Numbered from the stretch's first letter, positions 13,795 to 21,902 are shown. The stretch: DNA of 21,902 nt from an uncultured Faecalibacterium sp. (GCA_934553285.1 CAKTFD010000025.1:1-21902); one strand, 5' to 3'. Notes: generated by a model from the letters alone, not told the origin. Translations and numbers: made by a program.

Positions 13795-14901
13795 ATGGCA
13801 GCAGCGAACAACGATTTTTTTGAAGCTCTCTCCATGTTGGAGCATGAGCGCGGCATTACCGCAGAGTACCTGATCGAAAAGATCAAGGCGGCCATCATCA
13901 TCGCCGTTAAAAAGAACTACGAGGTGGAGGAAGACCACGTAAAGGTGGATATCGACCCCGCCGCAGGCCGCTTTGATGTGGCACTGATCCAGGATATCGT
14001 GGCAGACGAGGACTGGTACGATGAGCATGCCGAGATCGGCCTGACTGAGGCACGCAAGATCCGCAGCAGCTACGAAGTGGGCGACCGCATCATCACCCCG
14101 CTCAAGACCCGGGACTTTGGACGCATTGCCGCCCAGACCGCAAAGCATGTGATCCGCCAGGGCATCCGCGAGGCTGAGCGCAACCAGCAGCTGAGCGAGA
14201 TCCAGTCCCGCGCCCATGATATCGTGCAGGCCACCGTTACCCGCGTGGATCCTGAAAAGGGCATCGTGGCACTGGATCTGGGCAAGGGCGGCGAGGCTGT
14301 GCTGCCCCGCAATGAGCAGGTGCCCGGCGAGGTGTACACCGAGGGCGAGACCCTGCAGGTCTACGTTGTGGATGTGGTCAGCACCGAGCGCGGCCCCCGC
14401 GTGATGATCAGCCGCACCCATCCGGGCCTTGTCAAGCGCCTGTTTGAGCTGGAAGTGCCCGAGATCTTTGACGGCACTGTGGAAGTAAAGGCCATCAGCC
14501 GCGAGGCCGGTGCCCGCACCAAGATGGCCGTCTGGTCCAAAGATCCCAACGTCAACCCCGTTTCTGCCTGCATTGGCGAGCACGGTGCCCGTGTGGCCGC
14601 TGTGGTGGAAAAGCTGGGCGGCGAAAAGATCGATATCGTCAAGTGGAGCGAGGATATCTCCGAGTTCATCTCCGCCGCACTCAGCCCGGCCAAGGTGGTC
14701 AAGGTGGAGCTGCTGCCCGGCGAGACCCGTTCCTGCCGCGTTACCGTGCCGGATCAGCAGCTGAGCCTGGCCATCGGCAACAAGGGCCAGAACGCCCGCC
14801 TGTGTGCCCGCCTGACCGGCTATAACATCGATATCCGCCCCGAGAGCGGCTACTACGGTGAGGACGAGGAACCCAAGAAGGAAGCAGCAGACGCTGAATA
14901 A
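13795..14901 (+). CDS. nusA: Transcription termination/antitermination factor NusA
   Basis: The 368-residue protein binds RNA polymerase and nascent RNA and controls pausing, termination and antitermination. The N-terminal polymerase-binding domain covers about 1-130, the S1 domain about 138-206, and two KH domains follow. KH1 carries ACIGEHGARV (about 258-267) and KH2 carries AIGNKGQNARLCARL (about 326-340). It lacks the C-terminal acidic repeats of the E. coli protein, which is normal for Firmicutes. The start follows CAGGAGGA with a somewhat long spacer. The 118-nt gap after rimP holds a structured repeat, so its translation is not tightly coupled to rimP. Confidence 0.97.
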   Translation: MAAANNDFFEALSMLEHERGITAEYLIEKIKAAIIIAVKKNYEVEEDHVKVDIDPAAGRFDVALIQDIVADEDWYDEHAEIGLTEARKIRSSYEVGDRIITPLKTRDFGRIAAQTAKHVIRQGIREAERNQQLSEIQSRAHDIVQATVTRVDPEKGIVALDLGKGGEAVLPRNEQVPGEVYTEGETLQVYVVDVVSTERGPRVMISRTHPGLVKRLFELEVPEIFDGTVEVKAISREAGARTKMAVWSKDPNVNPVSACIGEHGARVAAVVEKLGGEKIDIVKWSEDISEFISAALSPAKVVKVELLPGETRSCRVTVPDQQLSLAIGNKGQNARLCARLTGYNIDIRPESGYYGEDEEPKKEAADAE

Positions 14902-14934
14902 ACCCGGCACCATCTGCCAAAGGAGGGAAACCGG

Positions 14935-15234
14935 ATGGCACAGAAAAAGATCCCTGCCCGCCAGTGCATCGGCTGCATGACCAGCCGCCCCAAAAAGGAA
15001 CTGGTCCGCGTGGTGCGTGCACCCAGCGGAGAGATCAGCATCGATCTGGTGGGTAAAAAGCCGGGGCGCGGCGCGTATCTCTGCCCGAACCCGGACTGCC
15101 TGACCAAGGCAAAAAAGAAAAAGGCGCTGGAGCGCTGCTTTGAGCAGCCGGTCCCCGCCGAGGTATATGATGCGCTGGCTGTACAGCTGGCCGCAGCCGC
15201 AAAGGAGGCAGCAGGCAATGGCAAAGAAGAATAA
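14935..15234 (+). CDS. rnpM: YlxR / RnpM family RNA-binding protein
   Basis: The 99-residue basic protein belongs to the YlxR family, recently named RnpM for its binding to RNase P RNA and its modulation of that enzyme. The signature is visible as ARQCIGCM at about 9-16, RVVRAPSG at 25-32 and GRGAYLCPN near 44-52. An AAAGGAGGG ribosome binding site precedes the ATG. It lies 33 nt after nusA and overlaps the next gene by 17 nt. The C-terminal 20 residues are Ala-rich and lie outside the family core. Confidence 0.92.
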   Translation: MAQKKIPARQCIGCMTSRPKKELVRVVRAPSGEISIDLVGKKPGRGAYLCPNPDCLTKAKKKKALERCFEQPVPAEVYDALAVQLAAAAKEAAGNGKEE

Positions 15235-15595
15235 TGCCCCCGCAAAACCCAAACTGCCCCCGGAAGAAGCGCTGTATCAGGCCGTGAGCCTGTGCCGCAA
15301 GGCCGGTGCGCTGACCATGGGCTTTGATGCCGTGGAGGAAGCCTGCGTCAAGGGCAAGGCATGGCTGGTGATGGCCGCATCGGATACCAGCGCCAAGACC
15401 CTGCAGCGCCTGAACTACGCCGTGGGGGACCTGGTGGATGTGATCACCATGCCGCTGCCCCAGGATAAACTGGCCGATATCAGCCGCAAGCCTGTGGCCG
15501 TTTACGCGGTGACCGACCGCAACCTCGCAAAGCTCTGCTTTGACCGTCTGTCGGACTGCGGAGCAATCAAAAATGAGGAGGATATGAGCGAATGA
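15218..15595 (+). CDS. ylxQ: L7Ae-family ribosomal-associated protein YlxQ
   Basis: The 125-residue protein has the L7Ae/L30e-like RNA-binding fold and probably binds kink-turn RNA. The family shows in LCRKAGALTMGFDAVEEA near residues 25-42 and AASDTSAKTLQRL near 54-66. The ATG at 15218 is preferred because AAAGGAGG (15201-15208) lies 9 nt ahead. Earlier in-frame starts inside ylxR would add an unconserved Arg-rich leader. It overlaps rnpM by 17 nt and infB by 4 nt (ATGA). The position between ylxR and infB is the standard one. Confidence 0.9.
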   Translation: MAKKNNAPAKPKLPPEEALYQAVSLCRKAGALTMGFDAVEEACVKGKAWLVMAASDTSAKTLQRLNYAVGDLVDVITMPLPQDKLADISRKPVAVYAVTDRNLAKLCFDRLSDCGAIKNEEDMSE

Positions 15596-18051
15596 TCGTA
15601 AAATATAGAGTGAGTGACTTTGCAAAGGACCTGAACCTTTCTGCAAAGAAGGTGCTGGACGAACTGGCTGCTATGGGCAGCACCGGCAAGAAGAACAGCT
15701 CCAACCTGGAGGAGAACGAGCTGAACTACCTGCTGGAAAAGTTCAGCAAGGACAACAGCGTGGCAAACCTGGAGGATTTTCTGAACAGCGCCAAGGCACC
15801 CAAAGAGGAGCCTAAGGCGGAGAAGAAGGCCGAGCCTAAGGCTGCAAAGAAGCCCGAGGCCCCCAAGGCAGACAAAAAGCCCCAGCAGCCCGCCGCAAAG
15901 GCTGAGCAGCCCAAGGCAAACAACAACGGCAAGCACACCGATAAAAAGCCCGAGCAGCACAAAAAGCGCGAGGAAAAGACCGTTTCGCTGAGCGAGCTGG
16001 CACGCGAGACCGGTGCCAAGGCTGCTGCAGCCCCCGCACAGGCCGTTTCTGTCCGCCGCGAGGACAATCAGGTCACCGTGGATACCCGCACTGTGGATAT
16101 GAACGTGGATCGCTTCGATGCCCGTTACGATGATCTGGCTTCCACCAAGAACACCGAGAACCGCCGCAAGCCCACCCCGCAGGGCAACAAGCAGAAGTTC
16201 ACCCAGCGCGGCCAGCGCCAGCGCCAGCAGTTCCAGAAGGGCAAGCGCGAGACCGAGTTCGAGCGCCTGCAGCGCATCCAGCTGGAAAAGGCCCGCAATG
16301 CACAGCTGAAGGTGCTGATCCCCGATGAGATCACCGTCGGCGAGCTGGCTGCCCGCCTCAAGCAGCAGGCCGGCAAGGTCATTGCCAAGTTCATGCAGCT
16401 GGGCGAGATGCACGCCATCAACGATGTGATCGATTTTGATACCGCTTCTCTGCTGGCAGAGGAGTTCCACGCAAAGGTCGAGCACGAGGTGCACGTTACC
16501 ATCGAGGAGCGCCTGTTCACCCAGGAAGAGGATGCACAGGAGGATCTGGTGGAGCGTCCGCCGGTCGTCTGTGTCATGGGCCACGTTGACCACGGCAAGA
16601 CCAGCATCCTGGATGCCATCCGTAAGACCAATGTCACCGCAGGTGAGGCCGGCGGCATCACCCAGGCCATCGGTGCATACCAGGTGCGCATCAACGACAG
16701 CAAGATCACCTTCCTGGATACCCCGGGCCACGAGGCGTTCACCTCCATGCGTGCCCGCGGTGCCAACATGACCGATATCGCCATCCTGGTGGTCGCTGCC
16801 GATGACGGTATCATGCCTCAGACTATCGAGTCCATCAACCACGCCAAGGCTGCCGAGGTCAAGGTCATCGTGGCCATCAACAAGATGGATAAGCCCACTG
16901 CCAACCCCGAGCGCGTCAAGGAGAGCCTGACCAAGTACGGCCTGATCCCTGAGGACTGGGGCGGAGATGTGGCCTGCATCCCGGTGTCTGCCCTGACCGG
17001 CATGGGCATCAACGACCTGCTGGAGCGCGTTGCGCTGGAAGCTGAGGTCATGGAACTGAAAGCCAACCCCAACCGCCGCGCCAAGGGTGCTGTGGTCGAG
17101 GCCCGGCTGGACAAGGGCCAGGGCCCCATTGCCACCATTCTGGTGCAGAACGGCACCCTGCATTCCGGCGATGTCATCATTGCCGGTACCGCCGTGGGCC
17201 GTGTGCGTACCATGCGCAACGATAAGGGCCAGCTGCTGACCGATGCAGGCCCCTCCACCCCTGTGGAGATCACCGGCCTGACCGCTGTGCCCGAAGCAGG
17301 CGACCTGTTCGAGGCCGTTGAGGACGAGCGCCTGGCCCGTGAGCTGGCCGAGCAGCGCATCGCTGCCGCCAAGGAGAAGCAGTTCTCCGCCTTCCAGAAG
17401 GTCACCCTGGATAATCTGTTCAGCCAGATGGCACAGAACGACATGAAGGAACTGGCCATCGTGGTCAAGGCCGATGTGCAGGGTTCTGCCGAGGCTGTGA
17501 AGCAGAGCCTGGAAAAGATCTCCAACGATGAGGTGCGTGTGCGCGTGATCCACGCCGGTGTCGGCGCCATCAGCAAGTCCGATGTGGACCTGGCCGATGC
17601 CTCCAACGCCATCATCATCGGCTTCAATGTCCGCCCGGACAATGTGGCCAAGGAAGAAGCCGCTGCCACCAAGGTGGAAATGCGTATGTACCGCGTTATC
17701 TACGACGCTATCAACGATGTCACCGATGCTATGAAGGGTATGCTGGCACCCAAGTTCCGCGAGGTGGCCCTGGGCGAGCTGCAGGTGCGCCAGGTGTACC
17801 GCATCTCCAACGTGGGCACCGTTGCAGGCTGCCGTGTGACCAACGGCAAGATCACCCGCGACAGCAAGGTGCGCGTGGTGCGCGACGGCATCGTTATCAC
17901 CGAGGACGAGATCGCATCCCTGAAACGCTTCAAGGATGATGCCAAGGAAGTGGCCGAAGGCTACGAGTGCGGCGTTACCCTGGCCAAGTTCGCCGATGTC
18001 AAGGAAGGCGATGTGTACGAAGCCTTTAAGATGGAAGAGTACCGCGACTAA
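15592..18051 (+). CDS. infB: Translation initiation factor IF-2
   Basis: The 819-residue GTPase delivers initiator tRNA to the small ribosomal subunit. The N-terminal module covers about 1-55, followed by a Lys/Ala/Pro-rich linker at about 62-200 and an IF2_N module from about 242. The GTPase domain has G1 GHVDHGKT at 330-337, G3 DTPGHE near 376 and G4 NKMD near 430. The C-terminal domains run to the end. The start is the ATG of an ATGA overlap with ylxQ, and MIVKYRVSDFAKDL is a typical IF-2 beginning. Codon use is strongly biased, in line with high expression. The linker length is variable in the family. Confidence 0.98.
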   Translation: MIVKYRVSDFAKDLNLSAKKVLDELAAMGSTGKKNSSNLEENELNYLLEKFSKDNSVANLEDFLNSAKAPKEEPKAEKKAEPKAAKKPEAPKADKKPQQPAAKAEQPKANNNGKHTDKKPEQHKKREEKTVSLSELARETGAKAAAAPAQAVSVRREDNQVTVDTRTVDMNVDRFDARYDDLASTKNTENRRKPTPQGNKQKFTQRGQRQRQQFQKGKRETEFERLQRIQLEKARNAQLKVLIPDEITVGELAARLKQQAGKVIAKFMQLGEMHAINDVIDFDTASLLAEEFHAKVEHEVHVTIEERLFTQEEDAQEDLVERPPVVCVMGHVDHGKTSILDAIRKTNVTAGEAGGITQAIGAYQVRINDSKITFLDTPGHEAFTSMRARGANMTDIAILVVAADDGIMPQTIESINHAKAAEVKVIVAINKMDKPTANPERVKESLTKYGLIPEDWGGDVACIPVSALTGMGINDLLERVALEAEVMELKANPNRRAKGAVVEARLDKGQGPIATILVQNGTLHSGDVIIAGTAVGRVRTMRNDKGQLLTDAGPSTPVEITGLTAVPEAGDLFEAVEDERLARELAEQRIAAAKEKQFSAFQKVTLDNLFSQMAQNDMKELAIVVKADVQGSAEAVKQSLEKISNDEVRVRVIHAGVGAISKSDVDLADASNAIIIGFNVRPDNVAKEEAAATKVEMRMYRVIYDAINDVTDAMKGMLAPKFREVALGELQVRQVYRISNVGTVAGCRVTNGKITRDSKVRVVRDGIVITEDEIASLKRFKDDAKEVAEGYECGVTLAKFADVKEGDVYEAFKMEEYRD

Positions 18052-18061
18052 GACCTGAAAT

Positions 18062-18199
18062 AACCCTCTCCGTCATTGCTGACGCAATGCTGCCTCTCCC
18101 GAGGCAGGAGGCTTGCAGAGAAACGGAAAAGTATCCCGTATCCACGCAAAAAGCTCACCCATCGGGAGAGCTGCCGGGCGAAGCGAGGCCGAGAGGGTT
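18062..18199. repeat. Two-armed structured repeat (MITE/REP-like) in the infB-rbfA spacer
   Basis: This 138-bp element is bounded by perfect 9-bp inverted ends, AACCCTCTC at 18062-18070 and GAGAGGGTT at 18191-18199. Each arm, read inwards, has the same order: CCCTCTC box, hairpin, CTCTCCCGA box, second hairpin-like segment, GCTT. The left arm hairpin is CATTGC-TGAC-GCAATG. A unique middle of about 36 nt joins the arms. No reading frame is supported inside. The rbfA ribosome binding site starts about 8 nt after its end. Confidence 0.7.
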
Positions 18200-18221
18200 T
18201 TCTTTTTAAAGGAGAAACGGA

Positions 18222-18614
18222 ATGTCTCAGAAAAATATGGGCCGTCTTGCGCAGGATATGAAGCGCGAGGTCATTGCCATCATCGGCCGGCTGAAAGACC
18301 CGCGGCTGGAGGGCGGTCTGCTGACCGTTACCCGCCTGGACGTAACGCCGGATCTGGATGTGGCCAAAGTTTATGTAAGCGTGATGGGCCGTGCAGATGG
18401 CCCCAAGCCCGCGATCGAAGCGCTGAACCGTGCCGCAGGCCATGTGCGCACCGAGGTCAGCAAAAAAATGCATATCCGCAAGGCACCCCGCTTCATCTTT
18501 GTGGAGGATGATGGTGCCGCCTATGCCGCCCACATCAACGAGCTGCTGCGCAGCCTGAACGTGAACGGCGAGGACGAGGCCCAGCCCGCCCAGACCGAAC
18601 AGACTGAGGACTGA
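18222..18614 (+). CDS. rbfA: 30S ribosome-binding factor RbfA
   Basis: The 130-residue protein binds the immature 30S subunit and helps process the 5' end of 16S rRNA. The KH-like fold of RbfA shows in LKDPRLEGGLLTVTRLDVTP (about 24-43), VYVSVMG and the segment IRKAPRFIFVEDDG. AAGGAGAAACGG precedes the ATG. It is separated from infB by 170 nt occupied mainly by a repeat element, unlike the usual close spacing. The final 18 residues are acidic and unconserved. Confidence 0.95.
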   Translation: MSQKNMGRLAQDMKREVIAIIGRLKDPRLEGGLLTVTRLDVTPDLDVAKVYVSVMGRADGPKPAIEALNRAAGHVRTEVSKKMHIRKAPRFIFVEDDGAAYAAHINELLRSLNVNGEDEAQPAQTEQTED

Positions 18615-18643
18615 CTGCCTTTGCGGAAAGGATGGATCATTGG

Positions 18644-19621
18644 ATGACAGAACAACTGAATGTGCAGCAGATGGCGCAGCGCCTGATAGCTGCGGACAAC
18701 ATTTTGATTCTGTGCCACAAAAACCCGGACGGCGACACCATCGGCTGCGGCAGTGCCTTGTATTATGCGCTGAAAGCGCTGGATAAAAATACAGCGGTGC
18801 TCTGCTCGGATGCCATCCCGTCCCGGTATGCCTTCACCAATCCACGGCTGTTCAAGGGCGAGTTTGAACCCCACACCGTGGTGGCGGTGGATGTTGCGGG
18901 CCTGCAGCTGTTTGGCGAAAATAACGGCGTGCCGCAGTACTCCCGCCATGTGGATCTGTGTATCGACCACCACGCGGGCAACAATGGCTATGCCGATTTT
19001 ACGCTGGTGGATGGCAGCGCCGCTGCCGCAGCAGAGCTATTGTATCAGGTCATCGTGGAGATGGGCGTGGCCATTACGCCGCACATCGCGGATTGCCTGT
19101 ACACCGGTGTGGCCACCGATACCGGCTGCTTCCGGTTCTCCTCCACTACGGCGCAGACCCATAAGGTCGCGGCCAGCCTCATCGAGGCGGGCTGCCATGT
19201 GGAAGAGCTGAACACCCTGCTGTTCGATACCAAGCCCCGTGCCCGTATGGAGGCAGAGCGCATTGCCCGCAATCATCTGGAATACTATCTGGATGGCCGC
19301 TGCGCCCTGATCTACCTTACCCGGGACGAGATCGAGCAGAGCGGGGTAGACCCTGCAGACCTGGAAGAATTGACCAGCCTGCCCATCAGCATCGAGGGGG
19401 TCAAGGTAGGCCTGACCCTGCGCCAGCAGCCCGGCGGCAGTTACCGCATCAGTGTGCGCACCGCAAAGGGCGTGGATGCCTGTGCCATCGCACGGCGGCT
19501 GGGCGGCGGCGGCCACACCCGCGCAGCGGGCTGTGAGCTGCTGGGCAACCTGGAAAATACCAAAAATGCGATCCTGGCGGAGGTAGAGACCGAACTGGAC
19601 GCACCGCAGGAGGAAGCATGA
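18644..19621 (+). CDS. nrnA: DHH-family bifunctional oligoribonuclease / PAP phosphatase NrnA
   Basis: The 325-residue enzyme degrades very short RNAs and dephosphorylates 3'-phosphoadenosine 5'-phosphate in related proteins. The metal site is built from HKNPDGDTIG at 25-34, VDVAG near 82-86 and DHH at 108-110, with DTGCFRFSST further on. The C-terminal DHHA1 domain has GGGGHTRAAG near 287-296. The ATG at 18644 is preferred because GGAAAGGA (18625-18632) is 11 nt away. The in-frame ATG at 18632 overlaps this site. It sits 29 nt after rbfA and overlaps truB by 4 nt, the usual order. Confidence 0.93.
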   Translation: MTEQLNVQQMAQRLIAADNILILCHKNPDGDTIGCGSALYYALKALDKNTAVLCSDAIPSRYAFTNPRLFKGEFEPHTVVAVDVAGLQLFGENNGVPQYSRHVDLCIDHHAGNNGYADFTLVDGSAAAAAELLYQVIVEMGVAITPHIADCLYTGVATDTGCFRFSSTTAQTHKVAASLIEAGCHVEELNTLLFDTKPRARMEAERIARNHLEYYLDGRCALIYLTRDEIEQSGVDPADLEELTSLPISIEGVKVGLTLRQQPGGSYRISVRTAKGVDACAIARRLGGGGHTRAAGCELLGNLENTKNAILAEVETELDAPQEEA

Positions 19622-20505
19622 TGCAGGGCATCCTGATCGTAGATAAACCCATGGACTGGACCAGCTTTGATGTAGTGGCAAAGCTGCGCGGCGTGCTGGG
19701 CACCCGCAAACTGGGGCACAGCGGTACGCTGGACCCCATGGCCACCGGTGTGCTGCCGGTGTTCTGCGGCGGTGCCAGCAAGGCAGTGGACCTGCAGCTG
19801 GATCACGATAAGACCTATCGTGCTACCCTGCGCCTGGGTGCGCGCACCGATACCGGCGATATCACCGGTACCGTGCTGGAAACCGTCCCCGTTACGGCCG
19901 GGGAGGCCCAATTGCGGGCAGTGCTGCCGCAGTTCATCGGCAGCCAGATGCAGGTGCCGCCCATGTACTCCGCAGTCAAGATCAACGGCCAGCCGCTGTA
20001 TAAGCTGGCCCGCGAGGGCGTGACCGTGGAGCGCAAGGCGCGCCCCATCGAGATCTACAGCATCGAGTACGGCGGCAGCCCGGCAGAAAACGAGTATGTG
20101 CTGACGGTGCGCTGCTCCAAGGGCACCTATATCCGCACCCTGCTGGAGGATATCGCTGCCGCTATGGGGCAAAAGGGCACCATGAGCGCGCTGCGCCGCA
20201 CGGCGGCAGGCCTGTATGCCGAGGCGGATGCCCACACGCTGGAGGAGATCCAGGCGGCAAAAGTGCAGGGGGCCGCTGCGCTGCAGGCGCTGATGCTGCC
20301 GGTGGAAAGCGTGTTTGCCCCGCTGCCGCTGCTGGTGGTGGAGCCGTGGGTGGAGCAGCACCTGTACAATGGCTGCCCCACCAGCCGCTATCCCGCCGCA
20401 GACGGACGCTACCGGGTGCGCAATGCCGCAGGGCAGTTCCTGGGGCTGGCCAACATCACCGGTGGTGTGCTCCGCGTGGAAAAACTGTTCGTGGAACGTA
20501 ATTGA
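19618..20505 (+). CDS. truB: tRNA pseudouridine(55) synthase TruB
   Basis: The 295-residue enzyme makes pseudouridine 55 in the T loop of tRNAs. The catalytic motif HSGTLDPMATGVLPV lies at about 34-48, with the nucleophilic Asp at 39. The N-terminus GILIVDKPMDWTSFD and the later CSKGTYIRTLLEDI are also typical. Two ATGs in a row (19618 and 19621) follow AGGAGG at 19608-19613. The second has the better spacing (7 nt), so the protein may start one residue later. The gene overlaps nrnA in an ATGA-type junction. Confidence 0.96.
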   Translation: MMQGILIVDKPMDWTSFDVVAKLRGVLGTRKLGHSGTLDPMATGVLPVFCGGASKAVDLQLDHDKTYRATLRLGARTDTGDITGTVLETVPVTAGEAQLRAVLPQFIGSQMQVPPMYSAVKINGQPLYKLAREGVTVERKARPIEIYSIEYGGSPAENEYVLTVRCSKGTYIRTLLEDIAAAMGQKGTMSALRRTAAGLYAEADAHTLEEIQAAKVQGAAALQALMLPVESVFAPLPLLVVEPWVEQHLYNGCPTSRYPAADGRYRVRNAAGQFLGLANITGGVLRVEKLFVERN

Positions 20506-20526
20506 GCAATAAAGGAAACAAAACCC

Positions 20527-21444
20527 ATGCAGATCATTTCTCAGTTTGCCCCGCTGCCGCTGGCAGACCCTGCAAAGGGCACTGCCGTGGCAATGGGCTA
20601 CTTTGACGGCATCCATATCGGCCACCGGGCGGTGATCCAGGGTGCAGTGCAGTGGGCAAAAGCCCATGGCGCGGCACCGGCAGTGTTCACCTTCCGCCTG
20701 CCGGTGGAAAATAAAATGAAGGGCAAGCGCCTGCTGTCCACCGAGGATAAGCACGCCCTGATCGGCAGCCTTGGGGTGGCGTATTACCTCACCCCGGATT
20801 TTGAGGCGATCAAGGCGCTAAGCCCGGAGCAGTTCGTGCACGGCATCGTGGAAAACTGCCACGCCAAAGCGCTGTTCTGCGGCGAAAACTTTACCTTTGG
20901 TGCCAAAGCTGCCGGCACCCCGGAGCTGCTGCGCACGCTGTGCGCACCCCTTGGGGTGGAAGTGGTGGTGGTACCCATGGCACAGTTTGAGGAAAAGCCG
21001 GTATCCTCCACCCGCATCCGCACGGCGCTGGAGGGCGGGGATATCCCGGCGGCCAACGCCATGCTGGGGATGCCCTATGCCATCCGCTTTGCGGTGCAGC
21101 ACGGGGCAGGGCTGGGGCACACCCTGGGGGTGCCCACCATCAACCAGCTGTACCCGCAGGGGTTCCAGATGCCCCGCAGCGGCATCTACATCACCCGCAC
21201 CTGCATCAACGGGAGATGGTATCCTTCCGCCACCGGGCTGGGCAGCCGCCCCACCGTGAACGATGATGCCACTAAGGTGACCTGTGAGACCTTTATCCCA
21301 GGTTTTTCGGGAGATCTGTACGGCACCGACCCGGTGGTGGAGTTCCATGCCTACCTCAGCCCCAGCAAAAAGTTTGATACCCTGAACCAGCTGCGGGAGT
21401 GCATCAACAATGCCGCCCGCCGCGCACAGGAATATTTTGCATAA
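20527..21444 (+). CDS. ribF: Bifunctional riboflavin kinase / FAD synthetase RibF
   Basis: The 305-residue enzyme converts riboflavin to FMN and then FAD. The N-terminal adenylyltransferase domain shows the nucleotidyl transferase motif GYFDGIHIGH at 24-33 and STRIRTAL near 161-168. The C-terminal kinase domain has LGVPTIN, a variant of the usual GFPTAN motif, and FIPGFSGDLYG. AAAGGAAAC precedes the ATG. It is the last gene of the operon, 21 nt after truB, and is followed by a strong terminator. Its products are the cofactors of the flavinylated reductase at the window's left end, though no link in regulation is visible. Confidence 0.96.
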   Translation: MQIISQFAPLPLADPAKGTAVAMGYFDGIHIGHRAVIQGAVQWAKAHGAAPAVFTFRLPVENKMKGKRLLSTEDKHALIGSLGVAYYLTPDFEAIKALSPEQFVHGIVENCHAKALFCGENFTFGAKAAGTPELLRTLCAPLGVEVVVVPMAQFEEKPVSSTRIRTALEGGDIPAANAMLGMPYAIRFAVQHGAGLGHTLGVPTINQLYPQGFQMPRSGIYITRTCINGRWYPSATGLGSRPTVNDDATKVTCETFIPGFSGDLYGTDPVVEFHAYLSPSKKFDTLNQLRECINNAARRAQEYFA

Positions 21445-21452
21445 GCCATAAA

Positions 21453-21498
21453 CAGCCCCCGCCTGCCGGAACGCTCCGCAGGCGGGGGCTGCTTTTTT
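21453..21498 (+). terminator. Intrinsic terminator of the rimP-ribF operon
   Basis: A perfect 14-bp GC-rich stem (21453-21466 with 21478-21491) encloses an 11-nt loop and is followed by six T at 21493-21498. It begins 9 nt after the ribF stop. The 116 nt after it are AT-rich and hold no gene I can support. Confidence 0.95.
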
Positions 21499-21614
21499 CC
21501 ATAGAGAGGCGCACAGTGGCAGAGAAGAACGCTGCCTTATCCCCAAAAAACAGACGGATGACACAAAATAAAATGCACGAATATAAAAAAATACATGAAA
21601 TTTTAAACAATTCG

Positions 21615-21638
21615 ACATTGCAAAAAAATTGGCAATGT
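21615..21638 (+). promoter_or_regulatory. Operator-like inverted repeat at the alcohol dehydrogenase promoter
   Basis: ACATTGCAAA at 21615-21624 and TTGGCAATGT at 21629-21638 form an inverted repeat with 9 of 10 arm positions matching and a 4-nt centre. It covers the -35 box and part of the spacer. This is the expected position for a repressor site. The regulator is unknown. Confidence 0.5.
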
Positions 21639-21646
21639 GCTATGCT
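21618..21646 (+). promoter_or_regulatory. Promoter of the alcohol dehydrogenase gene
   Basis: TTGCAA at 21618-21623 and TATGCT at 21641-21646 have a 17-nt spacer. The predicted leader carries a 7-bp hairpin (ACCGCCG at 21662-21668 with CGGCGGT at 21675-21681) and a TTTGGAGGA ribosome binding site ahead of the ATG. Confidence 0.75.
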
Positions 21647-21705
21647 GGGTGACAGAGACCGACCGCCGAAAGGGCGGCGGTAAAGAGATTTGGAGGATAT
21701 GTATT

Positions 21706-21902
21706 ATGGCTGACCGCATTGTTCTGAATACCATCTCCTACCACGGCCACGGTGCCATCGAGAACATCGTTCCCGAGCTGACCGCCCGCGGCTACAAGAA
21801 GGCTTTTGTCTGCTCCGACCCGGATCTGATCAAGTTCGGCGTTACCAAAAAGGTCACCGACCTGCTGGATGCCGCAAACTTTGCCTACGCTGTTTACAGC
21901 GA
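21706..21902 (+). CDS. fucO: FucO-like iron-containing alcohol dehydrogenase, N-terminal fragment
   Basis: The frame from the ATG at 21706 is open to the window edge and gives 65 residues. The beginning, MADRIVLNTISYHGHGAI, and the later KKAFVCSDPDLIKFGVTKKV resemble lactaldehyde reductase and related iron-dependent alcohol dehydrogenases. FucO reduces lactaldehyde to 1,2-propanediol during fucose or rhamnose use. The iron-binding histidines lie beyond the window, so the specificity cannot be judged. GGAGGA stands 10 nt before the start. Highly biased codons suggest strong expression. Confidence 0.78.
   Translation, partial: MADRIVLNTISYHGHGAIENIVPELTARGYKKAFVCSDPDLIKFGVTKKVTDLLDAANFAYAVYS

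Noticed and set aside
15502..17553. A 683-codon open frame on the minus strand across infB
   Set aside because: It is Leu/Gly-rich shadow coding opposite the unmistakable IF-2 gene, with no ribosome binding site or domain.
21399..21683. A 94-codon + strand frame over the ribF end and the fucO promoter
   Set aside because: It runs through a strong terminator and a promoter with operator-like repeat, has no ribosome binding site and gives no recognisable protein.

Overview
The window looks like chromosomal DNA from a GC-rich gut Firmicute of the Oscillospiraceae, most like Faecalibacterium. The grounds are the strong preference for CTG, GGC, ACC, CAG and AAG codons, the Gram-positive style ribosome binding sites, the canonical Firmicute rimP-nusA-ylxR-ylxQ-infB order, and repeat elements of a kind I associate with that group. 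The species is an inference. Every gene I can support lies on the + strand.

Left part (1-2813). The window opens inside a GGGtGRT-family protein that ends at a strong terminator. Next come a secreted FMN/FAD reductase with a full fumarate-reductase-type active site and, overlapping it by 4 nt, a membrane-anchored NusG domain II protein. A second terminator closes this unit, which probably serves extracytosolic electron transfer.

Middle part (2888-9768). One promoter precedes a MacA-like adaptor, a MacB-like ATPase and a MacB-like permease, followed by a secreted S-layer-homology (SLH) protein and a ComF-type phosphoribosyltransferase. Spacing is tight (overlaps of 4 nt and 1 nt, gaps of 14 and 40 nt), so this may be a single transcript. 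The SLH gene contains a 72-bp patch with foreign codon use and a perfect hairpin.

Centre (9884-13044). A stand-alone tRNA-Pro(GGG) has its own consensus promoter and terminator. It is followed by a palindrome-rich spacer, an AGCS-type amino acid:cation symporter and an M29 aminopeptidase, each of the two with its own predicted promoter.

Right part (13088-21498). This is the transcription/translation operon rimP-nusA-ylxR(rnpM)-ylxQ-infB-rbfA-nrnA-truB-ribF, ending at a strong terminator. Two of its spacers (rimP-nusA and infB-rbfA) carry copies of what appears to be one structured repeat family. The window ends in the first 65 codons of a FucO-like iron-containing alcohol dehydrogenase, whose promoter overlaps a near-perfect inverted repeat.

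I see no CRISPR array, transposase, phage gene or rRNA. No spacer exceeds 300 bases. The most unusual items are the two-armed repeat in the infB-rbfA spacer with its covarying relative before nusA, the codon-atypical patch in the SLH gene, the adaptor with a duplicated core, and the operator-like repeat before fucO.
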